A stretch of DNA of 64,000 bases from Acarospora socialis (GCA_025617375.2 JAMYGW020000011.1:310001-374000), one strand, 5' to 3'; positions 1 to 13,874 are shown, numbered from the stretch's first letter. Made by a program: numbers and translations. The notes: generated by a model from the sequence alone, not told the origin.

Positions 1-3000
1 AACTTTATCAATCTTCGAGTCCTTGATAGGCCGAACTTATAGCAGTCCTTTATCGGACGTGTCTCTGACGCCAATGTCGCTACTGACTTCGAATGCCTCT
101 CCAAATGCAACAGATACGAATAAAGGGAGATGGCTCTTGACATCATGACACTCTTTCGGCCAGCGCACGCAACATATGTTTCGGTCATTATGCCCAACAC
201 ACCGGTCAAACGTGACATAGAAGAGAAGACAAAGTTGCCGCCAAAAGTGTCTAAGACTGGTCTATTGAGCGAAGCGGTTGAAGAATGATTTTATTGCAAA
301 GTAACAAATGACAAGACCAGAAGAGATGGACAAAAGGTTCTGCATCTGTCATTAAGCAATCATACGACAATAGCCGCCTCGATAAACCTTCCGGGAAAGA
401 GAGTGAACAAAGGTTACAAAGTAGCAAGAGGCTGCAAAGACGGGATAGCCTACGATCCCGGGACGCGATGATGGTATTCAATACGAGTGGATGGCCCAAT
501 GGTTTGATACTAGGAGGATGAAAGGAGACCATAGGGTGATGCGTATTCAACGACAACAGAAAAATCCGGTTGGGGTTGAGCTGAGCTGAGTTGGCTTTGC
601 TGTGAGTCGTTGGTAGTGAACAGCTAGGGCTAGAAGCATCACTGCACAGGAGAAAAAGCAGGCTGCCAGGAAATTGTCGACTAAGAGAACCGGAAATGAT
701 CTTCCAACATTTGATCACACTCATCTAAGATTTTCTGTCAGATGTGAATCAACAGTCACAGTAGAGCAGGAGCACGTTGGTGATCCGATGTTATCTGAAA
801 TGAATCAGATATGACAAAGATAAAGATATTGATTACGATGGGCGTGTTTTTCAGTGCCCGGGCGAGCCACAAGCGAGCAACATGGAGTTGAAGCTCTTCG
901 AACTTCAGAACTGGTCACAATATCACACAGGTTGAGAGAACTATAGAGCGTGTAGAAGTCATTCATCAGTTGTAAGTGTCTGAATTCACTTTGTGATCTA
1001 TAGTCCACTAATTCAGCGACAGTTCTGGGTGTCATATCAGTGTAAACACCATGGTCCTCACTTATGGCTGAGCAATGACGAGGTAGGTCAGCAGCGTTTC
1101 TCTAGTGATTGAGAATGCATGGGGCAAAAGAACTCGCTGATACTAACGTCGTTCCGGGCAAGACGGTGCCACTTCTATCTCCCCAGTTGAGCGGTCACGG
1201 ACGTGGAAACCGCGGCAGAGGTAACTAGTTACGAGGCGGTGGTCCGAAAGTCTTCCAAAGTTCAACGGCAAGCAATACGAAATCTTGCTGACTCAAAGCA
1301 TAACATCTACTATTCTCTTGACGAATGCCCTGGGGGAGTTCTGAGGAAGAGACGATGTAAAAAGCCTCCATGAATGGTTGATTCCATCTTTGAGTAAGAG
1401 GCTTTGCATTTCTCGTCTTCCGCCTTCATTTTCAGTTTGAACCATTCTTCCAACCACCACGCCGGTGCCAACTCGAGTATAGTCATCGTCTTACCAGAAA
1501 TAATACTCAGAACAAGCGAGTACAACTGAATGGACAGCACTAACAAACTGAAGCTCATTCCTTGATTCCTCCCCCGTTCCGTCGGTCAACTTTTTAGTTG
1601 CCCTTATTGCGGATATACATCCATTTTTGTCCTATCTTGAGGATGCAGCCAACCTTCCCTCGTCCAGAACTCACAAATTCCTTTGGTCGGATAGCAAACG
1701 GAACCTATATTCTACCGAACGCTTGTCTCATCTCTTCGAAGACGCTACTGATTCAACCTTTAGTCGTTAAAGGACTCCAGAAAGTTGTCCGCCGTCAAGA
1801 ACGTCAACGCACGGAGCGAGAAATTCGACAATACTGGCTGTGCATGGTACTACAAGCATTCTAGAGCCAATAACTTCTCTTCCATCTCTTAGGACTGTGT
1901 CGTCATGAAGTGGCGTTTTAAGGAGCGTGTTTCAACTTGAGATGGAGAAGAAGCTGATGAGGAGGAAGGCGCTGAGAGGAAGAGTTGGGAGATCCTGATG
2001 ATGACTACAAAGTACTTCTGAAGCTTGCTCTAACTGTGATGAAGATGCTCAATGAACTTAAAGCTAGCGAGCGGTTCAAGCTAATAAAGACCATAAACGT
2101 CGGCGCCCGGCCAGGTGACCTCTTGAAGAAGTCATAACGTTTGAGGGTTCTGCCCATGAACAGTTCGCAGAATGCTCTCTTCCCTTCTCCCGAAGTCTGT
2201 TGAATTCTTCTGGCTTCCGTGCCGAACGCTGTCTCACCTATCCCGTACATGGATAGTGATGCGGTAAATTATGTTACTGTCTCGTCGCCCAGTATGTCCT
2301 TCCAACTCATGGTACCGAGCTGATTCATCAGCATGTCTAAGATATATTCTACGACCCACATCAATGGCCCAACTTGGGTACAATGAGAATGCAGATCCAT
2401 ATTACAGAGAGTATAAACAAGCAATTTGAAGGGTGGTGCTACGCTTTTCTCCAAGATTGCCGTCAAGAGCGTTTCTACACTGAGCCGGAAGAGAGAGGAC
2501 CAGGACTCCAAGGGCGGAGCAACTGCTACCTATGGACGTTAAAAGGCCCGGATGATGTATGAGGCGATGAAGAACAAGAGTGAAACAGGGATAGAGATGT
2601 ATGTCTTCCGGACTCTGACTTTTTCAGGGCTAAAGATGAGGGCAGCAGCAGCGTTCCCCCGTCTGCAGACTTAATGCTATTAAATCTCTCTTACATGGGC
2701 GTCACGATTCACCTCCGAAAGAAGATTGGACAGCTATTGAAGGTCACTGGTGTGGTTAGATGGCTGCCTGGTCAGTCGAAGGGTTGAGCCGACACAAACT
2801 CCAGACCTCCAACGAGAGAAGAGCTCTATTTCTGAAGACCTTTGTATTGAAGCAAGCGAACACCCCTTACCATAGGACAGATATTCGGCCTTAATCCCAA
2901 AGACATCTTCCGCAGCAAATGGTCAAAGTCATCAAACATGTGATTTCTTTGGTCCTCTCCACCCCAACCCACTCAACGATGCTGGGGCAAAAGACAGAAT

Positions 3001-6000
3001 CCCGATCAGAGATATAGCTAACAACGACGAGAGAAGAAAGATTGCTAACGTAAATAGAACAAGCTCATCAAGAGGAAGCGTCGCGCAGAAGTGACAAATG
3101 CGGCGAGGGAAATGGAAGGTCGATGATAGGGTTGCTGTAGCAGCCGATGCAGATGCAGCAGTATACTGATAACTTGGATTAAATCTGCCAAAGGGTTATC
3201 TTGATTATGCATTCATCGGCGCGTACATCTTTGATATGTCGTTTGAAGTGTAGGTCAACGAGCGTAATCCCAAGATTGTGATTGTTCGTCTGTAGTCGGA
3301 ACACTTCAGACTGTACATCAACCGTATCCTGTTGATTATGAGTCTAGTATCCAACTAAACATATATCCCAGCTTCGTCGGCGCTTAGAAGGTTCCATTGA
3401 TGGATGAGCCCTAAGTCATGACCGAGTAGACCGAGTAGACCGAGCACACGCTATCAACAGTTCCCTTCCCACAGCAGAGAGATCATGTAGCAGAGAATTC
3501 GGTGATGCTCGGAGGCGTGACGATCTACATTTCGTCATATTGCAGGTGCAGTATAACAATTACACTACATACAGACAAACAGCAGAAGAGAATGCAGACG
3601 CAATGGCCACGTCGAACGACAATGCCTTATCTTCGGCAATCCGACCACTTCTATCATTCGGGTATCATGTAGTAAATTTCCATCCCGACTCGTACGGACT
3701 GCACCCTCTTGCATACCTGGGTTGCATTCGTTCTGGGACTAGAAGGATAAGGAACCGAGAAAGGCATGACGAAAACGCAGTGCATGCGAACCATCGCCGC
3801 ATCTGCGTTCTGCACGGCGAAGTTTAGAGTCCAGAATGGAAAGACATCTTCGTGTGGCTGCCTGACGGAAAACCTTTTGTCGACCTGAGGAAGCGCCGAG
3901 CGAGGAGGTTCCAGCTCGGAAAGTCAACGAAGATGCTCAAATACTGTCTGGACTCTGGAGTACTCTGGGATCTTATATCGAGAGCTGAAAGGCAGGGACG
4001 ATATGCTGCACGTCGATAAGCACGATCGGGATACTTGATCTTTCCAAGTTTACATGCGGCTCAACATCCGGTCGGCGAAGCGTCGTGGGGTTTTTGACGG
4101 ATTAGGATGACCTCGGCGTTGTGGCGGGGTGGGAAACAGTGCTAATATCTTTACTACGGGGTTGTATATTCAGACTACCGCTGCGGGGCTACCAGAAGCT
4201 GAATCCAGTTCTCGGCACTTGCTACCTAAGTATCTGGGCGGGACGATTTGCGCGGTACTGGATACAATTGGGCTTGATGTGGCGTCTGAAGGTTTGGAAT
4301 TAAGATTCATGGCACGACGAATGGGATCTGGACTGTACTCGTACCTTTCACACGGGCCAGATTTGGAACTTCGCTTTTCGTTGCTAACTTTGAGAAGAAG
4401 GACTTGAGAGAGAAAGAATCTCCGAGTGTTTCTCCCGAGCATTTGTCGAAGACTCTGTCATGGTTCAGAAGGACTCGACAGGTACCACGAATACGACACG
4501 CAGAGGCCGGCGGATCGCTGACCTACCAGTCCCTTGGGATAGTGATCATCCCCTACAGGACGCTTGATGCAAAGACCCTGCTGCTGGAAGTCGTCGGACC
4601 CGCCACGGACCTTTCCGGTCGTCTCCTCTGTACTGTTACCTGCTTCGAACTCCGATGAGGGGTATGGACCGTGGGGAACTGTTATTTGATAAGCACATTG
4701 CTGGTGCTTCACGCACATGCTTCCCATGATTGCATGCAAAGCACCCAAACGATATCTAGGATCATTGCCGGTTACTTGTACGTAGTACAGAGTACAAACT
4801 TGCTTGGAGTAAAGGCAGAAGCTGGCAGGCACAAGGGACCCGGAGTCTTTGCGGAGCCCATGTGAATCTGTAGGCCCTGTGCGAGCAATATATAGGCCCG
4901 ACTGCAGTGACCCAGGCGTCTCTTGCAGACATGGGTGTATGCGTATCGTTGTAGTTTTCATTGGGAGCATCCCGACCCAAGCATATGGAGGTTCAACGAA
5001 AGGCCATGTCTGCCTTCGCCCAGTAGCTGGCGACCTGCTGTGCCTTTCGGGATCAGCGGCGCCTACGATTGCTCTACAACACCGCTGGACATGTAGATGG
5101 TGCAAGATTATCTCTAAGGCGTGTGAACCCCGCTGAAGCCTGGGCTTATTCATCGACGCGTTGAACGGGGGAGACTCTGTGCTAGGAACAACATATGGAC
5201 AGGGTCTTGAAAAACCAGTTTCCCCTTTCTCGATATGCAATCCTTCGTTCAGAGCTGGATCTATCGGAGCCTCGAGAACCCAACAATACGAACGATAGGC
5301 CCCAAAGAGTATACTTACCCAACCTAACTCACCTTTACCACGGCTCCACCCAACAGCTATCTTAGGTCCGAGAAATGGATAAATTTCGCAGTGACCCAGA
5401 AAGGAAGGCGATTCTGCACTTTCATAAGCTCTTTGCTACGACCCATTGCAACATAACCACCAGCGACCTTGCTGCACAACATAAGAGTACGAGATAATGC
5501 GTAGAGGACAACACCCAGGATGAGTATTACAAAGTCCTGCAGGCACGCAGACAGAAGCCTGGGATTGGATACCAAGATCCCTACCAAGGCTTGTTGCTGC
5601 AGGCTGATCACCGTGAATAGCCTGTATCGACGAATTAATAATTTGAATTCAGGGAGCTGGCCAATCACTACTCCGTATATTCGGCATCAAAAGATTTACC
5701 AACATGGCCCGCACTCTCAACCTAATCTACTACATGATATTGTGCGAATAAGTTTGCGAAGACTTACTCGTACGTACAATTTGTTTTGTCATCAATCATC
5801 GGCGAAGACTTCCATGACCGTAAATATACTCTCGAAAGGGGAAACAATCCACCTGCTCGGGCGGGCGGCAGCGTGGGAGCTTCTTCGGGACCGCGTGGGT
5901 CTCCCTAGGGAGTTGTCACGCATGTGGTTTTGGTACTCCGGATTGCTCCATCAACACCCGTCTCAAGAAGGGACAGATTAAGGAACCAATCAACCGGGCC

Positions 6001-7399
6001 GCAAATCCTTCGAGATTCAAGACCAAACCTGGCAGGACGCCAATCGAGGCCCGTCGCTTCCGCGGCAGAACCACGCGGCTGGTTCTTCCTCGCCCAACCG
6101 CATCACCGAGAAGTGAGAGAGCACGTTAATGGCGCCGTCTCGTCTCCGACACTAACAAGTCCGGCCTACGCAGTACAAAGTACGTACAATAGCTAATAGC
6201 CGTAAGGTACCTTAGTCATGTATCTGGCACGAGACTGAGTTTGGTGCCAGGAGTGCGCATCTCCAGGAACACGCATAAACTTACTGTAGCTAAGTTTTCA
6301 TTGGAAGAAGGGCATGGATGGCCCTGCATCGATTAGACAGACCATGGCGACCAGGGCCAGCCCATCGGATGGGCATTGGATACTCACGGTACCTGCCTCC
6401 AACTCATGCGGCATAGCTCGAGTCCTGCGGATCGAAGAACCAGCACTGCCTCTGTGATACAGGACAGCATGACAGCATTCACCCCAGGACTGCAGCTTTC
6501 TAGGTCTTGTTCCTGCAGCTCAAGATCAAATCCAGCGATATGGACTGCATCCGTACAAGAAGAAAGTAAATCCGCCTTCAGCTGTCATCAACGTGTTATC
6601 AGGGACCTGAAAGGGCTCAAAGAGACAACCTCAGCAAAGTGAGATACCTTATCCAGCTACCCACGAGCATTCGATCCTTTCCGTCGTGGCGTCGCCGTTG
6701 TGCCGCGAACTTATTCTCGGCAGAGCCAGATTGTAGGCCGCATGAGGAATTTATTACCTCAAAGCTGTCAGAGGTGCTGCCCTTAACTTAGGGGCGGAAG
6801 GAAAAGTTTCAGACATTTTGACGACATCTCCGCCATCTGAGGAGCACCAATGATATTCGTTCAAATAAAGGCACTTCAAGATCTTAGCCTACGCCGCGAC
6901 CGTCAGACATAGCATCGGGGAAGCTTATGCTGTTAGTTCTGACCTTCATCTACCCTCGTTCCAATTGCTCCTTTGCATCTCCTCTTTCCGTGTGGGAGAA
7001 TTTATATCAATATCAATATTTCAGTCTTTTGAGCTTAATTCTCTCGGCCAACCTTGTAAGGAGCATTATTGGTTTTTAGCACCGAAATCTTTAGCTAGTC
7101 CGCAATCCCAGCTTGCTGATCAGTTCATAAACAGTCCGGACCCACGCTTCAACTTACCATTGCTGATTTATCGACCCGGCCGGCCTTTGACCGAGCTGTT
7201 ACCACGAGCTTTCCTTCAAAACGGTGCACTTCTGCAGTGACGATCTATTTTCTTGTTTTTCTTCGGAACGCTCAAAGACTCTTATACTCAGCGGTCGTCG
7301 GTGGCGCAGGATACAATTTGCTCCGTTGCTCCTAGTTGCTGTCATTTTTGCTGGCTAGGCTACTCGGCCGTTGTTCAGTAGAGGACTGCGAGTCCAGCA
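1..7399. other. Gene-poor left flank
   Basis: About 7.4 kb in which I recognise no protein family, RNA gene or intact mobile element. Open frames here are short or compositionally odd (rich in Ser, Cys, Leu or Arg without domain-like blocks), and I could not join any through plausible introns into a conserved protein. The longest, on the minus strand at 4458-5240 (260 codons), looks like chance. Base composition is mixed, not strongly AT-rich, so this is not an obvious RIP-degraded block. The last 400 bp presumably hold the promoter and 5' leader of the CRIB gene that starts at 7400. Confidence 0.5.
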
Positions 7400-10053
7400 A
7401 TGTTTTTGTTTAACCGAAGTGTCTCGTCGTCACAGCACTCGCGTGGGACTTCCAGAGACTCGGTACAGGTCTCACAATCGCCCCTGAGCCAAGGTACACC
7501 GAGCCTTCGGCCGGCTACGTCCAGCGAGAAGTGGTCCCCGCAACGTCGGAGAAGGGACACGGAAGGTGCAAAGCGTATATCTGTATTTGGGTCACGACAA
7601 CGGAGTAACACCATTGCGTCCTCGTCGTCGTTCAGTCCAACAGCATCGTCCACACCGGTAACTGGCAAACGTTGGTGGCGTGGGTCTCGAGACACACATT
7701 CGACCACATCGAGCATGTACTCCTCTGGGGAACGATCGGAGAGTATGGCCAAGACGTTACTCTCGCGGAGCAACAGAATGTTGAAGCGTCGGAACAGCAC
7801 TTTGACGTCGTTGCGAACGCTGGATGGAGTTGAGACATCGGATCGATGGAGGGATGTGCATGAGGTTCAAGAACTATCTGGAGGGGCACATATGCACCAT
7901 GACCGCGCTCAATCGATAGAAAGCGGTAAGTTAACGGCTTCACATTATAGGGCGAGACTTGCTGAGTTGAGTTTGTAGAGACGATGATCAAGCGGATTAT
8001 ATCAGAACCATATAATTTCCAACACCTCGCTCACGCCAATGCAAAGCACTTGCCGGAAATCCATCGGGCGACTCAACACGAACTCGTGACCGAGTTCTCA
8101 GCGATACGTGCATCTCAGGCGCCACGCCGAGGACTTCGTGGGATTAAGGCAGAGAATCTCCACTTCAGGAACTTCTCTTCTGAGGCACTACAGCGCGAAC
8201 CATCGAGTCCGGACTCTGTAAACCCTATCACGCCGCCACCATTGAGCCCGACAAGATCAATCGAGTTCATGAGAAGAGGATCGCCGTCACCACTTGGTGC
8301 TAGGAAGGGTACACGCCCTACGCGCTCCGTTGAGAACTTTTCCTTGCCCGGTCCCAGATCGCCACGATCTCCCTATTCTCCCGTCGTTCCACCACCCAGA
8401 ACGTCGTCGAGGGCCGCAGCAACCATAACTTCGAACCAGTCACTGGTTCACTTGGAATCACCGACTGCTCCAGAGTTTGGTGGGACATTGTTCAGGTCCG
8501 CAACATTGAGCCCCGATAAGATTGACTCTGGTGCCTCTCTATTACCTCAGGGGCCGCCAATCAGCATAAGTGACGCGGCTCATAACCTGATACTGCCCCA
8601 CGCGGTCACTACTCCTGATGATTCAGCATTGCTTCTGCTACCTCTTCCCTTTGGTACGCCTGGTACGGAGTTGGCAGACGTACCGGAAGAGGATGAAGAC
8701 TACTTTCGGAGAAGAGCTTCACTACGCAGTTCGCGGCCATCAACTGCCGGGTCAGCTCTCCGGCACGCACAATCCTTTCCTAGTACCAAGTCCCCATCTG
8801 CCCACAGACCAACCTCCCATCATCCCCTGCGAGAGCTGTCCGATGCTGAAGGCCAGCAGCGGCGGCCTACATCAAGTTCATCGGACGTCCTTACTTCAAC
8901 CTTTCGATTGGGCTTACCAGCTAACACGGCTCGCCCAGCCATGCCGGCTCGCAGAGTGTCTCGAAATCTAAACGGAATAGAAGGATGCTGGGAAGATGCC
9001 ATTGACTACTGCTATCAACATGCGGCAGAAGCAGATTGTGAGTATGATTGGGATCGTCGATCGAGAGATGGGGGCGAAGATGAGGGCTTTTCGACCAATA
9101 CCCGTGGCTATAGCTATGGAGCCACGGAGTCCTTACAGAACAATTGCCTAGACAACGACGCAGCCCGATTCAGGTTGATGAGAAATGCACTCTTTGTTGA
9201 AGACGTCCAGCGATCCCCATTTACCTTCCGGTCCTCTGATGTTACCATGCCAGAGCTGGAGCCTTGTTCAGCGATATCTGAATCTACTAGTGGGGTGGGA
9301 CCGCTCACCCCATCCTTGGCACTCTCTCCACCACCATCGATTGAAGTGTCTATCCCAACTTCCAAAGCTAAGGGTGGCTTTGGCCATGGCCCGTCTTCTA
9401 TGACCCTGCCGGATTATGACGCTCAAATGCTGGAGGAAACAATGTATCAGGTGCTACTCGGAGACGCAGCCAACAGCGATCAACATTATCCATTTTACAA
9501 CCGGGGTGAGGAAGGTTCAAGAAGTCGAACCGACTCGCCTCTCAGCAAGTGTACTTCGCTGGAAAGCATGATCGTCTCCCGAGCCGCATCAGCACAGCAG
9601 AATCACCGGTCCACGCATTCTTCCGGTAGTCTTCCCGAGCTGGTTCATTCAAAGAACAGCCGCGAGAGGTTCGAAATCGCGGCTGATGAACTGGCCCAGC
9701 ATATCGCGTCTCTTGGCACTACCGAGCTTCCAGTCGATATTCAGCCCAGCATCTCACCACTTCACAAGCGGACAATCAGTCTAGCGAAAGAGGTAGCGCA
9801 TCAGTCAATGCTAAAGAAGGCCACCGGTAGTTCTGGCGCCGATGAGGATGAGGTCCCTGCACCACTAATACAATCAACACGACGGCGGGATCGGTCTTGC
9901 TCCGACGAACCTGTCAAGGGCACATCTACTACCTCGAACGTCACAACGAAAAGACTGCGCTCATCAAGTACCGCGACCGCGGCCAGCAGCCGTCGTTCCA
10001 GTCGAGTCTCATACACTCTATTTCCTACCTCTACCATACGATCGACCTCCTAA
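7400..10053 (+). CDS. CRIB-domain protein, putative Cdc42/Rac effector
   Basis: Two exons, 7400-7925 and 7979-10053, joined across a 53-nt intron (GTAAGT..TAG), give 866 aa. Just after the junction, residues 183-194 read ISEPYNFQHLAH, which fits the CRIB consensus I-S-x-P-x2-F-x-H-x2-H used by effectors to bind GTP-loaded Cdc42 or Rac. The rest is mostly low-complexity Ser/Pro/Arg-rich sequence with many SP and RSxS sites, typical of a phosphorylated scaffold; a shorter ordered stretch near residues 650-670 (PDYDAQMLEETMYQVLLGD) may be a helix. There is no kinase, PH or SH3 domain, so it is not a PAK. It probably works in polarised growth or septation at the cell cortex (inference). The start at 7400 is the first ATG of the exon that keeps the frame into the CRIB motif. 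Confidence 0.8.
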
Positions 10054-10947
10054 GTATGGATACCCTGCTCTCCGCGACTAATCGATCTTCTACCACGATA
10101 CCTACTCGATCTCTTACCGCCATGCCTACTATGTGCTATTCACTTGAATGTTCCACAACGTACTTTCACCATCTTCCTGCCATCTTATCTACCTCCGTCC
10201 TCGATCTATCCTAATCTTGGTGTCTATATCTGAACTGCTTCAGGAATGTCCGTCCCACGATTGTGTCACATGCATCAGCCACATGTATCCCCTAGAGCAT
10301 GTTTTCCTGTTTTACATACGAACATTATGAGTAATGTTTCCCTTCGTCACACCCAATGGTATTGACGTCGTCGGGCCCCTAATGATGTTAGAGGGTTAAT
10401 GGTGCTGGATTCTTAATCGTTGTACGACTTCGAGTTACTTGGCGCGATGGGAGTACGGAGCAATGGGTCTTAGCATGGTTGCTTCCGGAGTCCTTGGATG
10501 CTGGGCGGAAAAGTGTACTTGGTAGTTAATCAAATCAAAGTTGAGCCTTGGTCCTTCAGACTATATGTGCACTTCTTAGTGCTATCTTTGAAAGCAGCAC
10601 TATATGATGATGACTACCTCACCGTCTCTTATATTTAGAACTGATCTTGAGTGAGTCGATGCTGTTCTGTGGACTGATGCATAAAGCACAAAACGCTTGA
10701 ATCAAGGATTAAGTTTCATAAGCATGACGTCCCAGTGGTTGCTAGGGGACGGAAGAGCCCCGCGCCGTTTGTTGTTCCCAGTACGGAAGCGCTCTACTCT
10801 CTACCGTTAGGCCTATCACTTCGCATAAATATAACCACCCAATCACTGCATCTCCGATTCTTGTGTATGAGGTAGAGCAGATCATTTCGCGCGATACGGA
10901 GTTGCAAGTGATCGCTACGCCGGTCCTTCCATGAGGCAATTGTTGAG
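10054..10947. other. Intergenic, CRIB gene to alpha-actinin
   Basis: About 0.9 kb between two plus-strand genes. It should contain the 3' end of the CRIB gene and the promoter of alpha-actinin. I see no conserved open frame, RNA gene or repeat. A further 5' exon of alpha-actinin cannot be excluded, but an in-frame TGA at 10909-10911 limits any extension of its first exon. Confidence 0.5.
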
Positions 10948-13215
10948 ATGGCCTTGTTGGAACAGCAATGGGTGACGGTGCAGCAGAAGACTTTTACGAA
11001 ATGGTCAGACACCTAAATTGATATGGAGGATGGGAAGCTGATGGGAATCATCACAGGCTCAATTCCAAGGTCAAGCCGCGAGATGTAGCAGTCAACGACT
11101 TAGTGACAGACCTAGCCGATGGAGTGAGAATCTCGGGCGCTTCCAGTCTGCCCTGACAGTGGGCAGTGTTGTCGTCTTATCACTGACTTTCAGCCTTCCA
11201 GGTCATATTGATCCATCTCCTCGAAGTTCTTGGCAACGAGTCCCTAGGCCGCTATGCATCCAAACCCAAACTGCGCGTGCAGCGCTTCGAGAATGTCAAT
11301 AAAGCGCTCGACTTTATCAAAGCCCGTGGAGTACAAATGACAAATATCGGGGCGGAGGACGTGGTGGACGGGAATCGGAAGATAATACTGGGCCTGATAT
11401 GGACTCTGATCCTGCGATTCACGATTAGTGATATCAACGAGGAGGGCATGACGGCAAAGGAGGGGCTGTTATTGTGGTGTCAGCGAAAAACGGCTTGTTA
11501 CGAGGAGGTGGAGGTTAGGGACTTCTCGGCGAGTTGGAACGATGGCTTGGCTTTGTATGTTTTTCTGAGGTGCTGTTGTGAGATGCCACTCACTGACCTC
11601 AAATGCAGCTGTGCTTTGCTGGATATTCATCGACCGGACCTCATAGATTACGACAGCTTGGATAAAAACGATCATCGCGGCAATATGCAATTGGCGTTTG
11701 ATATCGCGTCGAAGGAGATTGGGATACCGGCCTTGCTCGACGTCGAGGATGTTTGCGACGTGGCAAAGCCGGACGAGCGTTCGCTCATGACCTACATTGC
11801 GTACTGGTTCCACGCCTTCTCCCAGATGGAGAGGGTCGAGAATGCCGGTAGACGGGTGGAGAAATTCGTGACGAACATGCAAGGAGCGTGGGAGATGCAG
11901 AACTCATTCGAGCGACGCATGCGCGAGCTTCTACTCCAAATCGCCGAGCAGAGACGGCAATGGGAGGAAGCCGAGTTTGAGGGCACTTATGCAAACGCGA
12001 AGGAGCAGGCAAGCAGGTTCACCGCATATAAGCGTGGCCAGAAGAGGAAGTGGGTCGCCGAGAAGTCGGATTTGGCGGCCTTGTTGGGCAACATCAAGAC
12101 CAAGATGAGCACATATCGGTTGCGGGCTTATGAGCCTCCGCCACAGCTACGGCTGGAGGTTCTGGATCAGGAGTGGGTGGTCTTGACAACGGCTGAAAGG
12201 AACCGAAGCCAGATCATCAATGAAACAATACGCGAGTGAGTCAATTCCGCGAACGCTCACGAAAAGATAGTAATCCAAACGTTGACATAGCATCAAAAAT
12301 GGTCTGCGTCGCTCCTTCGCAGACAAAGCCAACGACTTCGCTCTAACCCTCAACACGCTTTCTCTCGCAATCTCCGGCCTCGAAGGTGACGTCGAAGACC
12401 AATTGAGGCACGTTCGACGACTGAGCGAGAATCTCCCACCTCTCGACGCTTTTCTGGACACCATTGACTCGATCGACCAACGATGCCAGGAAGCGAACAT
12501 TGAAGAAAACGACTTTACCACCTACACCTATGACGAACTCGAATATGAGCTCGGCCTCGTTAAATCCAGCGTAGCCAAGAAACTCTCCTTCCTCGAGAAC
12601 CAAATGGTGGCGCGAAACATGACCAACCTCACCCCCATCCAGCTCGAGGAATTCGAGTCCGTCTTCCGCCACTTCGACCGCGACCTCACCAACTCCCTGC
12701 AGGAACTCGAGTTCTCCGCCGCGCTGGCCAGCCTCAGTCTTGTGTACGATGAGGTGGAAATGCACGAGAAATTCATGGAGACGAGCGGAGGGCGCGATTT
12801 TGTGACCTTCGAGCAGTTTATTCATTTCATGGTCAGCGTCACGGAGGATCAGCATACGGCGGAGCAGGTCTTTCAGAGTTTCAGGGAGGTGGCGGATGGG
12901 AAGGTACGTACTTTCATTCTCTTCCCCCCACATCTATCGTTCAGCATTCCATTCCCGTTCCGAGGACTAAAAGGTTGTGCTAACGTTCTCGGACTTGTGA
13001 AGCCATACGTCACGGAACTCGACCTCCGCCACTCCCTCATCCCCGACGACCTCATCGCCGACCTCGTTCACTCGATGCCCCCGCACAAGGGCCCGGACTT
13101 ACAGCAGGATCGAAGTCTGCCCAAGTTCGATTACATCAGCTTCATGGAGAAGATCACGCAGGATGGGAGACCGGTGAATGGAGGTCATGATGGGGCCAAG
13201 GTCAATGGCACCTGA
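10948..13215 (+). CDS. ain1: Alpha-actinin-like actin cross-linking protein
   Basis: Six exons (10948-11003, 11057-11123, 11202-11554, 11609-12235, 12291-12903, 13003-13215) give 642 aa, the usual length for ascomycete alpha-actinins. The N-terminus has two calponin-homology domains: CH1 begins near residue 10 (TFTKWLN) and carries the strongly conserved HLLEVLG and MTNIGAEDVVDGN blocks; CH2 carries RHPDL/IDYD-type actin-binding sequence around residue 190. A shortened spectrin-like helical region follows, then a C-terminal EF-hand pair; the first loop is near residue 496 (DRDLTNSLQELE) and the last 80 residues resemble the Ca-insensitive EF hand. The protein bundles actin filaments and in fungi acts at the cytokinetic ring and hyphal tips. 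The third intron (11555-11608) is 54 nt and lacks a stop, so the unspliced frame stays open. The start is the only in-frame ATG after an upstream stop. Confidence 0.9.
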
Positions 13216-13874
13216 GGAAACGGAGAGATACAGACAGTCGTGTGCTGTACATATGCGGAGTTTCTACTCCTTATTGGCTGCTAGGTTGGGGTTGCTGGAT
13301 CGTTATGGCTAGTTGGCCTCGGCCTGTATACTGTCAGTGGTGCTTGTTTCTTGCACGCATACGTATAAAGCGCGGTTGGGTTGACTGGTAGATATTGGCA
13401 TCGGAACTGGCATTGGCATCATCATTAGCGTTGGCTTTGACGGTGTAGTGTACATTGGTACTGGCAGTTGGCATGCATTGGGGTTCGTATATTGTTGGGT
13501 AATACATAGCCCGAGGGCCTCTCTACCTCCTTTTTCGTTCTCGTTGGGAGAGGAGTTGGGACCGAAGAGAGGAAACAACTGTAGATAGCGTTATGATCAG
13601 CCCGTATCGGTACCCTTGTATTGGTTGAAGATCCGTGACACTGTCGTCTTTCCCTTTAAAAGTGCCGGATCGTTCGGCTGTGAGGTTCGAGTGGATTCCT
13701 GTTCATTCGTGCTCTTCAAACACTTCTTCAATATTCAGCGTTTGCCGGGACGACTGACTACCAGGCTACGCAAGGGAATGCTGTGATTGGGACCTCCAGT
13801 GTAATAGACCGACTTGACTTTAGCAAAGTTTACAGTCGTTGAAAGCAGATCTCCTTCTATCGAACAGAGAGATT
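13216..13874. other. Convergent intergenic region
   Basis: About 660 bp between the 3' ends of alpha-actinin (+) and the ARMT1-like gene (-). It includes an imperfect simple-sequence stretch at about 13390-13480, with repeated TTGG, GGCAT and CATC-type words, and nothing that codes for a recognisable product. Confidence 0.5.

Noticed and set aside
1310-2560. Several short minus-strand frames that could be exons of one gene
   Set aside because: One intron-like join near 2250 can be drawn, but the resulting protein has no recognisable block and the other joins do not keep frame.
4458-5240. 260-codon open frame on the minus strand
   Set aside because: No domain, low hydrophobic-core character, and overlapping frames of similar length in the same interval; most likely a chance frame in GC-balanced DNA.
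5520-5981. 153-codon plus-strand frame
   Set aside because: No family resemblance, no plausible neighbouring exons, composition like translated non-coding DNA.
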